The notes under the pieces are model-generated. The model did no database searches. It had not been told where the DNA came from and worked only from the letters and a program-made list of their open reading frames with translations. Source: Castor canadensis (Eukaryota > Chordata > Mammalia > Rodentia > Castoridae). From it: a stretch of DNA of 64,000 bases. The DNA is taken from NCBI RefSeq assembly GCF_047511655.1, contig NC_133386.1, forward strand, positions 179,511,146 to 179,575,145, in the 5' to 3' direction. Each line of letters starts with the position of its first letter. Positions within the stretch are counted from its first letter, which is position 1. The position numbers and the translations under genes are program-made. Positions 46,801 through 55,199 of this stretch are shown piece after piece.

Positions 46801-49574
46801 AGGTGTAACAACATCAAGTGTTTCAGTAGTCTTCAAAGTAATAAAAGGGCGACATAACATGGAAAAGCAAACTAAACTCTGATTCTTCTTTTGGAAAGTA
46901 TGGACAAATCCTTCCAGTATTTTACATATGGATGTTTAATAACATCAGGTTATAGGTATTCTCACAAAAATAATTTGAAGAGTTTTCTTGACTTCACTTT
47001 ACCCAACCTTTCTCAGTATCTAATTTTATCATTTTACTAACCACTGTCTTTGATTTTCTTTTTCTTTACAAAAATTATATTGGTTCCCACAAATTAGCTC
47101 ACTTTTCAGGGTGCGTTTTCAATCAAGTTATTTATAAGCACATGCCCATCCTTAGTTTTGTTCTCGGAACAGTGTTCTCTGATAACCCAGGAATGCTAAA
47201 TACTCTCCACTCTGTGATTTGTGTCATCTTTAGCCCTTCTAGAATATGAGGATTATTATTAAAGTATAATTTTAACTGAGAGTTGAAGTGTTTTTCCAAA
47301 GTTCGTAATGGGGCTGGTCATGTAGCTCGGTGGTAGAGTATTTACCTAGATATGTGAGGCCTTAGGTTCAATATCTGGCATCACCAAAGAAAAGAAAAGG
47401 GAAAAAAAGTTAATGTGAATTTTAAACCACTGAAAAGATCATAAAAATGCAGAACAGTCCTTTAGGATGAGGCCATTCAAGAAAGAGAATTTGGTGAATC
47501 CCTCCCTATACTATAGAAGTAGCTGAATCTGTTGTAGAGCAAAAAGAAATAGCCAATATAGAAAAGATAACTACATCAAATTATACCTTCACATAGTGTT
47601 TAGTATTCTTCATATTAAAATTGGAAAAAAAAACTGTAAGGGTAGATATTAGTAGTCTGTTAACATATATATAGCTAATAATGCTATGAATTAGTTTGCT
47701 GAGTTTTTTGATTGTTAAAAAAGGGAAATGATGAAGACTCTTAGCTGGAAGTATAGGTCAGTAATAGAACCCTTGCCTAGCATGCATGAAGCCCTGGGTT
47801 TGATCCTAAGCCTGAAAAGAAAAGTTGTACACTTTTAAAATGCATACATTTTTTTTCTTTTGCAATACTGGAAATTGAACTCGGGGCCTTGCACTTGCTA
47901 GACAAGCGCTGTAACTCCTTGACCCACACCTCCAGCCCTCATGAACTTTGAATGAAAAAGTAGTTTTAGCATTGTCACTTTGAATGTATTCTCTAGGGTA
48001 GTAAACATGATGACTTCATTTTTAAATGATTTGCATATCAGTCCACTAATAAAAATGAGTCATGGCACAAGAGGTGACTTTGAGTTAGGTTCCACTGAAT
48101 CACACAGAAAAACATGGGCTAGGAAAAGGTCTAGTTAGTTTTCTAACTAACTGGTTTTCAGAGTTAAGTTACTTTTCCATCTGGAAAAAAAAATAAAGAC
48201 ATCAAAACATCACCTATTAACCAATAATGGCAAAAAAGAAAAATGAATTGCAAAATTGACTTAGAATATTTTTTAAGCCACCAAGATTGTGAATCAGAAA
48301 GAATAAAACTAATTTCTTTTTATTGCTGCTAACAAGATAGTTGCAGTGAGGAAGTTTGAAAGTTCAGTGAAGGTCAGGTACCAGTGGTTCACACCTATAA
48401 TTCTATACTCAGGATGCAGAGATCAGGAGGAGCATGGTTCACAACCAGCCCCAGGGCAATGGTTCCTAAGGACCCTATCTCGAAGAAACCCATCACAAAA
48501 AATGGGCTGACAGAGTGGCTCAAGCAGTAAGAGTGTCTGCCTAACCAGCATGAGGCCCTGGGACAGCATACCAGGTCCTAGCTAATGATTGAGATGGGGG
48601 GGTCTCACAAATTTTTTTTTTCTGTCCCAGCTGGCCTATGATCCTCCAATCTTAGCCTCTCAAGTAGCGAGGACTACAGGATTGAGCCACTGTGCCTGAC
48701 TTCACTCAGTTTTTTTCACTGGAAGAACACCTATGAGGAATATTTCTCTGGAGCTATAAAAGTGACTAACCAAAGCCAAAAATTACTTCCTTAGCACTCG
48801 GGAGGCTAAGGCAGGAGAATTTCAAGTTTGAGGCCAACCTGGGCTACACAGTGAGACCCTGTCTACAAAAAAAAAAGTGACTGACCAATGGATCAAAGAC
48901 TCTTGTTTTATCATGTGATTCAAGTAGCTTTGTTTTTCAGCAAAAGATAAGTGTGATTTACACCGGAACTCAAACACTTGACACAGATACCTTCTTGATA
49001 GCATGGAGGTTCACACGGCTGATAAAGCAGTGAAAAAAAAGTCAGCATTTGTATCCTTTGTATCCTATGCTTATATGAGTCCAAGTTAAATATTGTGATA
49101 AAACAAAAGAAATTGTCTATTAAGTTACATTTTTTTAGTCAGGTCTAATTTTTCAAAATTGATCATTGATAGTTTTAAGTTTTTTATATTTATAGCACTA
49201 ACCAAAAGCGTAGACATGTAGTTTAACTAATTCTTTGGTGGTGATAGGCACCAACTAACAAGTGTAGTTATAACATTGTCACCTTGAAATAACTTTGTTA
49301 ATGGGATACATTTACTTGAGCATGTACTATGAAAGTCTTTGGCACCTTGACATATGTCCTTCAGTATAAATGTTTGTCCTGATTTCATGTATTTCTTTTT
49401 ATAAGGCCTGCTACTTTCTGAGCTATAAAGTGTATTTCCTTTCTGTTTGCTGTCCTGAGCAAGTCCTAAACCCTTGTTCGCTTTTTCGTAGAGCAGAGAG
49501 GAGCCTTCAGGGGAAGTAGAGGTGGCCGAGGTTGGGGAACACGAGGAAATCGTAGTCGAGGAAGACTCTACTGA
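28307..49574 (+). CDS. API5: Apoptosis inhibitor 5 (API5, AAC-11), 14 coding exons
   Basis: The joined exons (28307-28375, 33184-33345, 34414-34507, 35000-35065, 35905-36056, 37053-37259, 37898-38002, 39201-39290, 40382-40563, 41392-41485, 41923-41979, 44567-44643, 45132-45268, 49492-49574) give 1575 nt and a 524-aa protein that agrees with mammalian API5 throughout. All introns are GT-AG and phases match. API5 is a mainly nuclear scaffold that suppresses apoptosis after growth-factor loss; reported partners include Acinus and FGF2. Visible features: an alpha-helical HEAT-like N half, an LxxLL motif (LTQLL, 102-106), an ARM-like second half, a leucine zipper with Leu370/377/384/391 across the exon 9-10 junction, Lys251 (a reported acetylation site) as the first codon of exon 7, a basic nuclear-localisation region (about 454-475) and an RGG-like tail (499-524). 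The start has A at -3. Two alternative C termini are possible (see the findings). Confidence 0.98.
29740..29870 (+). mobile_element. B1-like SINE
   Basis: 'tctgtaattcctgcatttgg' and 'aaggcaggagaatcagaagt' with an A tail, a monomer without an ID half. Confidence 0.75.
30255..30336 (-). mobile_element. ID-like SINE, reverse
   Basis: 'gggttgaatccagggcctct' to 'taccactgagttgcatcctg', reversed ID body. It is preceded by a CTTT-rich reversed tail. Confidence 0.7.
30810..30960 (-). mobile_element. L1-like 3' end with (AC)15 microsatellite
   Basis: A T-rich start ('aaaattttattttatcattt') leads to an (AC)15 run at 30858-30887 and a C-rich segment. The same layout recurs at 42575-43080, suggesting a lineage-specific L1 3'UTR in reverse. 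Family assignment is tentative. Confidence 0.4.
31200..31390 (+). mobile_element. MIR SINE
   Basis: 'tgactgtagagccagcagaa', 'tgaacctcagttttcccatc' and 'gtataatacctatagtcagg' follow MIR. Confidence 0.65.
31570..31645 (-). mobile_element. ID-like SINE, reverse, with perfect target-site duplication
   Basis: The reversed ID ('ctggggtttgaactcatgat' to 'cacttgagccacacctccag') is flanked by a perfect 14-bp direct repeat 'tcaaaaccagtttt' at 31556-31569 and 31646-31659. A clean monomeric ID insertion. Confidence 0.95.
31985..32120 (-). mobile_element. B1-like SINE, reverse
   Basis: 'gtctgtatagctcaggctga' to 'agtgctggaattacaagtat', reversed B1 with an internal duplication of the 'cttgaactcac' segment. 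Confidence 0.8.
32718..32795 (-). mobile_element. B1-like SINE fragment, reverse
   Basis: 'gcctcagcctctcaagtgct' and 'gagattacaggcatttgaca', the reversed left end of a B1. Confidence 0.7.
33184..33345 (+). CDS. API5: API5 coding exon 2 (residues 24-77)
   Basis: Acceptor 'ttctttctttcag' and donor TCA|gtaagt, both phase 0. Encodes the first HEAT-like helices, starting HKDAYQVILDGV. Intron 1 before it is 4808 bp. Confidence 0.98.
34130..34240 (+). mobile_element. B1-like SINE in API5 intron 2
   Basis: 'cagtcccagctactcaggag', 'aatgaggcaggaggatca' and 'ccagcctgggcaacgtagtg', then an A-rich tail. 7SL-derived monomer. Confidence 0.8.
34414..34507 (+). CDS. API5: API5 coding exon 3 (residues 78-109)
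   Basis: Acceptor 'ttgtgcccag', donor ACAG|gtaaag, ends phase 1. Encodes the LTQLL motif (102-106). Confidence 0.98.
35000..35065 (+). CDS. API5: API5 coding exon 4 (residues 109-131)
   Basis: 66-bp exon; acceptor 'ctctattcag', donor AAAG|gtaagg, phase 1 to phase 1. Skipping it would keep the frame and remove 22 residues. Confidence 0.98.
35443..35772 (+). mobile_element. Trimeric SINE: B1 + B1 + ID, in API5 intron 4
   Basis: First B1 unit ('cttggtgtggtggttcacac'), second B1 unit ('cagatgtggtggcatgtgcc') and an ID unit ('aaggcatggctcaagtggta' to 'cagaccccagtgccacc'), followed by a purine-rich tail. Flanked by 18-bp direct repeats with two mismatches ('gaaatttcaaactgactt' at 35424-35442 region and 'gaaatttcagactaactt' at 35773-35790), so the three units inserted together. 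An 83-codon frame across it is spurious. Confidence 0.87.
35905..36056 (+). CDS. API5: API5 coding exon 5 (residues 131-181)
   Basis: Acceptor 'gttttgcag', donor AAG|gtacat, ends phase 0. Encodes the GGLFSQILQGEDIV region. Confidence 0.98.
37053..37259 (+). CDS. API5: API5 coding exon 6 (residues 182-250)
   Basis: Longest coding exon (207 bp), phase 0 at both ends; acceptor 'cactttccag', donor TCT|gtgagc. Links the HEAT-like and ARM-like halves. Confidence 0.98.
37821..37858. repeat. (CT)19 microsatellite upstream of API5 exon 7
   Basis: 38 bp of pure CT ending 39 bp before the exon 7 start, with a further pyrimidine tract at the acceptor itself. On the API5 transcript it reads (CU)n, a possible PTB-type binding tract. 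Confidence 0.95.
37898..38002 (+). CDS. API5: API5 coding exon 7 (residues 251-285)
   Basis: 105 bp, phase 0 at both ends. The first codon is Lys251. The acceptor 'gttttttccag' is preceded by a (CT)19 tract ending 39 bp upstream of the exon. Confidence 0.98.
38270..38360 (-). mobile_element. ID-like SINE, reverse (API5 intron 7)
   Basis: 'gtactgggatttgaacacag' and 'tttgagtgactcttctggct' are a degenerate reversed ID. Confidence 0.6.
39201..39290 (+). CDS. API5: API5 coding exon 8 (residues 286-315)
   Basis: 90 bp, phase 0 at both ends; acceptor 'tgtgttttag', donor TTG|gtaaga. Helical, starting VLKLLAEMSSF. Confidence 0.98.
39967..40065 (-). mobile_element. ID-like SINE, reverse, with perfect 16-bp duplication (API5 intron 8)
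   Basis: A long poly(T) then 'gtactggggtttgaactcag' to 'gcacttgagccatgccc'. Flanked by perfect direct repeats 'aagagcatcaactttt' at 39951-39966 and 40066-40081, a clear recent retrotransposition. Confidence 0.95.
40382..40563 (+). CDS. API5: API5 coding exon 9 (residues 316-376)
   Basis: Acceptor 'catctcttag', donor ATCAG|gtgata, ends phase 2. Includes an acidic loop (EEAENGENAGNEE) and Leu370, the first zipper leucine. Confidence 0.98.
40780..40920 (+). mobile_element. MIR SINE (API5 intron 9)
   Basis: 'tcatctgttaaatttgaatg' and 'tagcataatgtctggcacat' match the MIR core and 3' part. Confidence 0.65.
41098..41225 (+). mobile_element. B1-like SINE (API5 intron 9)
   Basis: 'agccaggcatagtggcacac' to 'caagactccatctcaataac', a monomer with an AAC-rich tail. 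Confidence 0.8.
41392..41485 (+). CDS. API5: API5 coding exon 10 (residues 376-407)
   Basis: Acceptor 'ttcatttag', donor GAG|gtaaga. Carries zipper leucines 377, 384 and 391 in a helix with several arginines. Confidence 0.98.
41923..41979 (+). CDS. API5: API5 coding exon 11 (residues 408-426)
   Basis: Smallest exon (57 bp), phase 0; acceptor 'ttttttttgcag', donor AAG|gtaaga. Encodes NKIKVVALKITNN. Confidence 0.98.
42575..43080 (-). mobile_element. Probable L1 3'UTR, reverse (API5 intron 11)
   Basis: A GTTT-rich start is followed by C-rich blocks ('ccccccctcccaccgatc', 'tcctcccccctcccacta') that read G-rich on the minus strand, as in many rodent L1 3'UTRs. No ORF2 remnant seen. Confidence 0.4.
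43280..43432 (+). mobile_element. B1-like SINE with internal duplication
   Basis: 'agcatggtggtacataccta' and 'tcctagcacttgggaggtgg', with the segment 'agttctggaccagcctgaac' partly repeated as 'agttccagaccagctgaggc', then an A tail. Confidence 0.75.
43668..43760 (+). mobile_element. ID-like SINE monomer
   Basis: 'ggctggtggagtggctcaaa' to 'gagttcaaaccccagtaccg', nearly identical to the right half of the dimeric SINEs. Confidence 0.88.
44190..44392 (+). mobile_element. Dimeric B1+ID SINE (API5 intron 11)
   Basis: B1 half 'ggccaggtgtagtgaaaggc' and ID half '...gtagtagagcacttgccaag' to 'gttcaatccccagtactgc'. A reversed ID remnant ('gtggtggtattaaacccaga') follows at 44422-44466. Confidence 0.82.
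44567..44643 (+). CDS. API5: API5 coding exon 12 (residues 427-452)
   Basis: Acceptor 'tgtctctctag', donor ATGGG|gtaaga, ends phase 2. Encodes DLFHIPPSYKSTVTLSW. Confidence 0.98.
45132..45268 (+). CDS. API5: API5 coding exon 13 (residues 452-498)
   Basis: Encodes the basic nuclear-localisation segment (KRTSED...PPKKSPAGPKRDAR). Donor TATG|gtgagc. If the donor is not used, the frame runs 13 more codons after Tyr497 to a TAG at 45307-45309. Confidence 0.97.
47308..47392 (+). mobile_element. ID SINE
   Basis: 'ggggctggtcatgtagctcg' and 'gtggtagagtatttacctag' to 'ggttcaatatctggcatc', close to the classic ID body with recognisable A and B boxes. Confidence 0.82.
47736..47940. mobile_element. Pair of ID SINEs in opposite orientation
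   Basis: A forward ID at 47736-47815 ('gtataggtcagtaatagaac' to 'gggtttgatcctaagcctg') and a reversed ID at 47850-47940 ('actggaaattgaactcgggg' to 'tgacccacacctccagccc') lie 35 bp apart and could form an intramolecular hairpin in the pre-mRNA. Confidence 0.75.
48373..48705. mobile_element. Dimeric SINE (+) followed by reversed B1
   Basis: A forward dimeric SINE at 48373-48560 ('gtggttcacacctataattc' ... 'ggctgacagagtggctcaag') is truncated at its right end and followed by a reversed B1 at 48597-48705 ('ctggcctatgatcctccaat' to 'actacaggattgagccactg'). This is another inverted SINE pair in intron 13. Confidence 0.75.
48785..48878 (+). mobile_element. B1-like SINE, 5' truncated
   Basis: 'cttagcactcgggaggctaa' to 'agtgagaccctgtctac' plus an A tail. 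Confidence 0.8.
49488..49499 (+). promoter_or_regulatory. API5: Tandem 3' splice site of API5 exon 14
   Basis: Two AG acceptors 5 nt apart, 'gtag|agcag|agagg': exon starts at 49492 or 49497. The first gives EQRGAFRG... and 524 aa. The second shifts the frame to ERSLQGK and a TAG at 49517-49519, giving 504 aa. The 504-aa length and ERSLQGK ending agree with the originally described AAC-11 form as I recall it. Confidence 0.85.
49492..49574 (+). CDS. API5: API5 coding exon 14 (residues 498-524) and stop
   Basis: Acceptor 'tttttcgtag'. Encodes EQRGAFRGSRGGRGWG and a glycine/arginine-rich end RGRLY, then TGA at 49572-49574. The tail resembles RGG boxes that bind RNA or are arginine-methylated. 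A second AG five bases downstream offers an alternative frame. Confidence 0.97.
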
Positions 49575-50032
49575 ATAAGACATACATTCTTCATCATTGT
49601 CATGAGCTTAATATACTTAAATTCTACTACTCATTGGATTGCCGGGGATGCCCCTATAAAAGGACTGCTGCCTTCAGCTAAAAACTTAATGTTCTTTATA
49701 CCTTTGTATGTATGATCTACTTTTGTAACAGACCAGGTTGTGTCCAAGGTAAAAACCACAATAATATTTTTGGATGCTTTGTCTGCAATCTTGACTTGTT
49801 TTTGCAATATCCTCATTATTCAGACTTCATATTGTGAACCTTATACTTTTAAACATCTTCATAATTTGTTATTGACAGTTGAGTCTGAAAGGTAATGAAA
49901 TTCAGTCTAGTTCTGTTTGGTAAAGATCATCAGTTTTGGAAGGTTACTGATTTCCTCTCCCCTCTTCGTGTTTTGCCCAATAGATGGAGAAGAGTAATGG
50001 TCAATCTTATTATATTTTCATTGTTTCTTTTT

Positions 50033-50086
50033 AATAAAGCTGCTAGGCAGTGCTGCAGCATTCCCACCTAGTGTCATAAAAATAAA
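50033..50086 (+). terminator. API5: Proximal API5 poly(A) signals
   Basis: Two AATAAA hexamers at 50033-50038 and 50081-50086, about 460-510 nt after the stop. Either could yield a short-3'UTR transcript. Confidence 0.65.
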
Positions 50087-51516
50087 ATACCAGCTTTCTT
50101 AAAACATAGACATGACAGTTCATTTTTAGGAGGAAGTAAGTTGCTTTGCACTCCTTACTTCACTCTTCTCCGTATATTGGGATATACCTTTTGAATATGC
50201 GATCTTAATATTTAAATAGAAATGCATATGTATATATGCATGCTGTGAAACTTGAGTACACAACCAATCAATATTTTAAATTCCAGGAACGGGTAGTCTT
50301 TGACACGGTAATTGTCCTTTTTGAGGCTGAATCCATTATTGACTTGTTATCCAGGTTTTTACTCCCAGTAGAGAGGAATTTTGAGTCAGTTGCACTTACT
50401 TGATTATTGTTATTTAAACCTAAAAAAAAACAAAGGCTGTATTTTCAGAGACAGATTTGGAGATGCTTGTTGGTGAAATACAGCCAGATCTGATGTACAT
50501 ACAGGTTTCTACCGGATGAGATAGTATAATTTAGGATTTGGAGATTTAATAACCAGGGCTACCCAGGAAAAAGTGTCTTGATAACATAATACCAATAAGT
50601 AAGGGATGCTCTCTCAGTTTGCTTTTGCCACTTTCAAGATTTTAACTTCTCAGGTTATTAATCAGATTATTGTATAAGTTAGCTAATAGAGACCTTAGAT
50701 TAAACAACAGATGGGAGGTTTGTGGAGTGTCTAATGTCATGGGCATTTTTAGTAGCATAGACCCTTTGCTCCGCATTTGAATGTTGCATATATTTTTGTT
50801 CCACAGTTAATCTTCCCTTCCCAGATTTGCTATTCAAATCAAATGCCCAAAAGACTTTTCTAGTAGTTTGGTGTGTTTTATGAGGAATAGTTTGTGATTC
50901 CAACATAGGTGTCTTCATTACCATTACTCTACACTGGGAAAAAGCAAAACCCCTTTGTTAGAATTACTGCACGTTTGTGGGAAAGACATTTCTAAAAGGC
51001 TAGAATGATACAAGTGAGCCAAGAAGTTGGTCAGCTTGACTATGGAGTGGTGGCAATAATCTCTAAACATTCCAAAAGACTAAGCTGAACCTAAGCTCCC
51101 TTGGAATCTGAACACACATAGGAACATGGAATTATCACTTGAAAATTGTGACAAGCAGTTCTGGACCTCTGAGGTAGATTGGCCACTGGCCTAAAGCCAT
51201 TTCAAGTACAGAAACTGTCGGGACTACAGCTACATAAATTTGAACATCAAGTGTAATTTTTCCTTTTTCATTTTTTAAGCATGCTTGTAAACTCAGCTGA
51301 GCAGAAATGACTTGACTTTCTCAAGTCTGATACTGAGCTGTGTTCCTTCCCTTACTACTTTCTTGTTTGCTTTCCCTTTCCTAAGGCAATAGTGCACAAC
51401 TGAGGGGTTTTTGCTTCAAAATTTTAAATGAAAAATTTCATGCCATGGATATTTTTCTTTTGCAAGACACCTGTTTATCACTTTGTTTAAATGTAAATGT
51501 TCCCTTATGCTTTTGA

Positions 51517-51522
51517 AATAAA
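51517..51522 (+). terminator. API5: Distal API5 poly(A) signal
   Basis: AATAAA followed within about 20-50 nt by a T/GT-rich region, the normal downstream element. Best candidate for the main 3' end. Confidence 0.7.
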
Positions 51523-51989
51523 TTTCCTTTTGTAATTTTGTTTTGTGTCTTGATGTGTTATAACTTCAGATTCTTGATTACTTATTAACATTGATTGACC
51601 ACTTTTTATGTACCAAGCAGTGTGTTAGACCCTGGAAAAAATACAAGGATGGACCAGACGGTGCTCTGCCTTCAAGGAATTTAGTCTTGATACAGTCTTG
51701 CAAATTATCTGATTTGATTTTTATAAGCTAATATCTCTTGGGGAAAAAAAAAAGATTTGATTCTTTTTGTTAAACATCAGTCAGACACAGTGGAGCACAC
51801 TTGTAATCCCAGCACTTGGGAAGCTGAGCCAGTCATATGGCTTAAACACTATCTACATACTGAAAACTGCCAAATTTTACCTCCATTATTTCTTGCCTAG
51901 GGTTGCATAATCTCCTAATCTACACAATCAGTTCTAAACACAACAGCAAAGAGACATCTACTCTTCTACTTGAAGCTGTTCAGTGAGTC

Positions 51990-52420
51990 CCCATTTCAGA
52001 ATCAGAATAAAAAATACTACCAATGTTTTTAATTTCTGACATTGGCTGCTATTCTGCCTGTTGATTACATTGACCCAGCCAGTTAGCTTCATACAGATCA
52101 GCCAAGATACCCTCCTGAATTAGAGCCTTTGCACTGCCTATCCCCTTTAGCCACTCATCCTTATATCCACATATTTTCCATCTCTTTAAGGCCCTCAGAA
52201 GTATCTTACTTAATGTTATAATGCCCCTTTCAGCACCAAGACTCCAGATCCCACTCACCCTACTGTATGTTCTCTGTAGTATCCACCAACTTTATTGTTT
52301 ATTCTGTTCTCCCCCTGCTAGAATATAATGTGGCTAAAATGCCACAACAGTAATGATTTTAGCATTTTGTTCACTTACAGTCTCAATATTTAGAATAACA
52401 CTTTGTACATAGTCAAGTTG
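51990..52420 (+). mobile_element. LINE2 3' end
   Basis: 'tctgttctccccctgctaga' and 'gaataacactttgtacatag' in order are typical of the L2 3' terminal part. The 69-codon reverse frame over it is not a gene. Confidence 0.6.
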
Positions 52421-53189
52421 ATGGCACTGTTTGGGGCTGGTGACATAGTTGATGAAGACAGGCAAACGAGTTTACATTTTATTATGCAAAGTTGACAAGC
52501 CAACGTCAGAGTAGTAAGTGCTGTGAGGACACAGCATTCTAATGTGTTATAAAGAGTGAGCATAGAAAAAATGGCCAGAAAAAGCCTCAGGAATTACTTT
52601 GAGCTGAGACCTGCATGATGACATTGAGCCATCTCTTTAAAGACCTCAAGGAAAAAGTACTTGAAATGAACAGAATCCATGAGATGCTTAGCTTTTAACA
52701 ATGCCAGGCTGTGCTAGAGAATGAGCTATCTCAAAGTTCTTGAGTTCCTAATCGCTACTCCAGAATGCCTAAATTCCCAAAATTGCACTCAATAACTCAA
52801 AAAACACCATGCTCATTTTGATTTTTGGGGAGAGGTGTGGAATATAATTCATCTAGCTAAGATTCATCCTTCAGGTCAAACTAGGTTTCACTCTGCCTGG
52901 GAATCCTTTCCTATCAGGTTAGTCAGTACCTCTGTGCTCCCTCAGCTTTCAGCTCTCCTGTCTCCATCTTAGAAATTAGAGAAAGACCTCACATCAGGGC
53001 CGGGTGGGCAGAAAAACAAGAGCAGTGAGATTTCATTCAAATAAGTTTGATAGAAACTAAGACAAACTAATGAAATCTAGTGTATCAGGAAAAACTTAAA
53101 TAATGATGGCTTTATTCCTGGAAGTTACAGATTTATTCCTTAAAGCCACAAGCAAGATCCGAGAAAACTGGTCATCAAAGGGCTGAACT

Positions 53190-53390
53190 GAGCATAAGCA
53201 TAGGTGGCTCACACCTGTAATCCTACCTACTCAGGAGGCAGAGATAGGAGTGTCATAGTCAGAAGCCAGCCCAGACAAATAGCTCAGGAGAACCTATCTC
53301 AAAAAAGCCCATCACAAAAAAAGGACTGGTGGAGTGGCTCAAGGTGTAGGACCTTAGTTCAAACCCCAGTATCACCAAAAAGAAAGAAAA
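53190..53390 (+). mobile_element. Dimeric B1+ID SINE
   Basis: 'taggtggctcacacctgtaa' then 'ggactggtggagtggctcaa' to 'gttcaaaccccagtatcacc'. A 74-codon frame here is a SINE translation. Confidence 0.88.
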
Positions 53391-54632
53391 TACAGTTAAT
53401 ACTAGAAACGATGGGAGACAAAGTGTAGCTCGAATAATACATACAATTCTGGTGTATATAAGTAGTAAAGGAATAGAGAGGCAAATAAAAAATGAGGAAT
53501 TGGTACTCCTATGAGGGAAAACTAAAGTCCTGTCAAGTGATTAAAAAAAAAAAAAACACAAACTCATGAAGGGTTTAGATAGAGTGAATTTGAATTTTAT
53601 AAAATCAGTATATTTAATCAAGTATATATGAGGGGGGAAAAAAAAACAGGGATTGAGATTGGATATAATCTTTAGCTACTTACAGATTAGCCACAGCAGT
53701 TATTACAGAGACTGTCTTCCTAAGTGTAATAACAGCTGCAGGGCCTTTGGATAAATTAATGGCTGGTCAGTATAAATCAAAATTGTTTTAAGGATGACCA
53801 TCATGCCATCCTCAGGACAACCTTGCTGTCATTGTGAGTCAGAATTCTGGACTCACTGGACACTTGGTCTCCTCTATAGTAGTTCTCATGCTTCAGACTG
53901 ATCTATTTTACAAACTATTTCTAAATGAAATTAATACACTTAGGTATCTCTACCTCCCTTCCGAAAATCCTCTTCCCTTTCTTGATGCTGCTGGGGCAAA
54001 ACACATGTATAGATTTTCCATAACCAGATCCCTCCTAAATCCACCCTGTTACCCCCACACACACCAACTTAAAATTGCTTAGGATTTAACTGTATGTCTT
54101 AGACTGCCAGTAATTCCTTCCATTACTGCTTGGGCTTGCTGTCCCAAGATGAGTCTTATTTCCATGCTGCCTTGAATCTGACTTAGCTATATTACTTTGT
54201 TTGACTGAAAGAAAGCAGAAGTGATGTTTTGCCAGTTTAGGGCCTGACCCTCAGGTATCCTGGCAGCTTCCACTTTCAGTACCCTGAGCTATCCTGTAAT
54301 ACACCTATGTAACTACCTTACGTGAGAGACCCAGCCTCCCCACCCAGTTTAGCTATCCAGCTAACACATGTGAGACACATGAGTGGAGCCATTTTGGAAC
54401 ATTTTACCCATAGCCCTAGCTAAATGCAACCTTGTAAGTGACCCCAGCCAACATTTAAAGGAGCAAAAGAACTACCCAACGATCTATAGATCATGTTTTC
54501 AAGCTTAAAATTTAAGCCACAAAGATTTAGGTTGGTTTACTGTGAAATAAAATATGATCAGTTGACAGAATTTAAACAGAGTTTGGGGGATATTTATATC
54601 TTTAAGTATTTTCTCTAAGGAATAAACAGAGG

Positions 54633-54715
54633 GTCGATGGTACGGCTCAAGGTAGAATGTCCTGCCAGGAAGCCTGAGGCCCTGAGTTCAAACTTCGGCA
54701 CTACCAAAAGGAAAA
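54633..54715 (+). mobile_element. ID-like SINE monomer
   Basis: 'ggtcgatggtacggctcaag' to 'gagttcaaacttcggcacta' with an A tail. Confidence 0.78.
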
Positions 54716-54849
54716 AAAAAATTACCTCCATATCTAAGGAATAAACAGTTTAGAGATACCACTGCAACATTCAAGTAAGGTAAGCCCTTACCAAAGGAAA
54801 GATCATTTTATCAATGTCTAATTCCCAGCTTTAAGAATTCTCTGATTTA

Positions 54850-54990
54850 TGGGGGTGGGAGGATAATCCCAGCACACCTGTAATCCCAGCATTCAGGAGG
54901 CTGAGGCAGGAGGATCACAAGTTCAAGACTAGCCTAGGCCACACAGCGAGACCCTGTTTCATAGGAAAAACAAACAAACAAAAAACAACA
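54850..54990 (+). mobile_element. B1-like SINE
   Basis: 'cacctgtaatcccagcattc' and 'gaggctgaggcaggaggatc' to 'cagcgagaccctgtttcata', tail (AAAC)n. Confidence 0.85.
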
Positions 54991-55039
54991 AAAAAGCTAC
55001 CTTTAGGGGGAATTGAAAAAAAAAGTCAACAAACTAAAT

Positions 55040-55165
55040 ATGGTATAACTTGTCATTGTAGTGCTACAGAATTCAGAGACAGACAAGGTGATATTTTTAT
55101 AGGCTGGGATTTGGGTTGTACCTTAAATGATAGGTACGAAAAGGAAGCATGAGGAAAGAGGAAAC
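55040..55165 (+). repeat. Diverged direct repeat, left copy
   Basis: Shares 'ttttataggctgggattt' and 'gaggaaagaggaaac', in the same order, with 55728-55858. Period about 690 bp. Confidence 0.85.
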
Positions 55166-55199
55166 CATGAGGAAAAATATGGAAGCTGTATGGAAGATT

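Larger units (their letters stand above)
45269..49491 (+). other. API5: API5 intron 13
   Basis: 4.2 kb. From 45310 to about 47300 I recognise nothing except a short poly(A) run near 45900. From 47308 onward it is SINE-rich. It ends in the tandem acceptor for exon 14. Confidence 0.85.
49575..51540 (+). other. API5: API5 3'UTR
   Basis: Non-coding A/T-rich sequence after the stop codon, without recognisable repeats, consistent with a retained 3'UTR of about 2 kb. The distal end is placed just after the AATAAA at 51517-51522, where a GT-rich element ('tgttttgtgtcttgatgtgt') follows. Short frames within it are not genes. Confidence 0.75.

Noticed and set aside
47308-47392. Possible tRNA gene (A-box and B-box like motifs)
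   Set aside because: It matches the ID SINE body, lacks a proper cloverleaf and ends in an A-rich tail. The same holds for the other ID copies.
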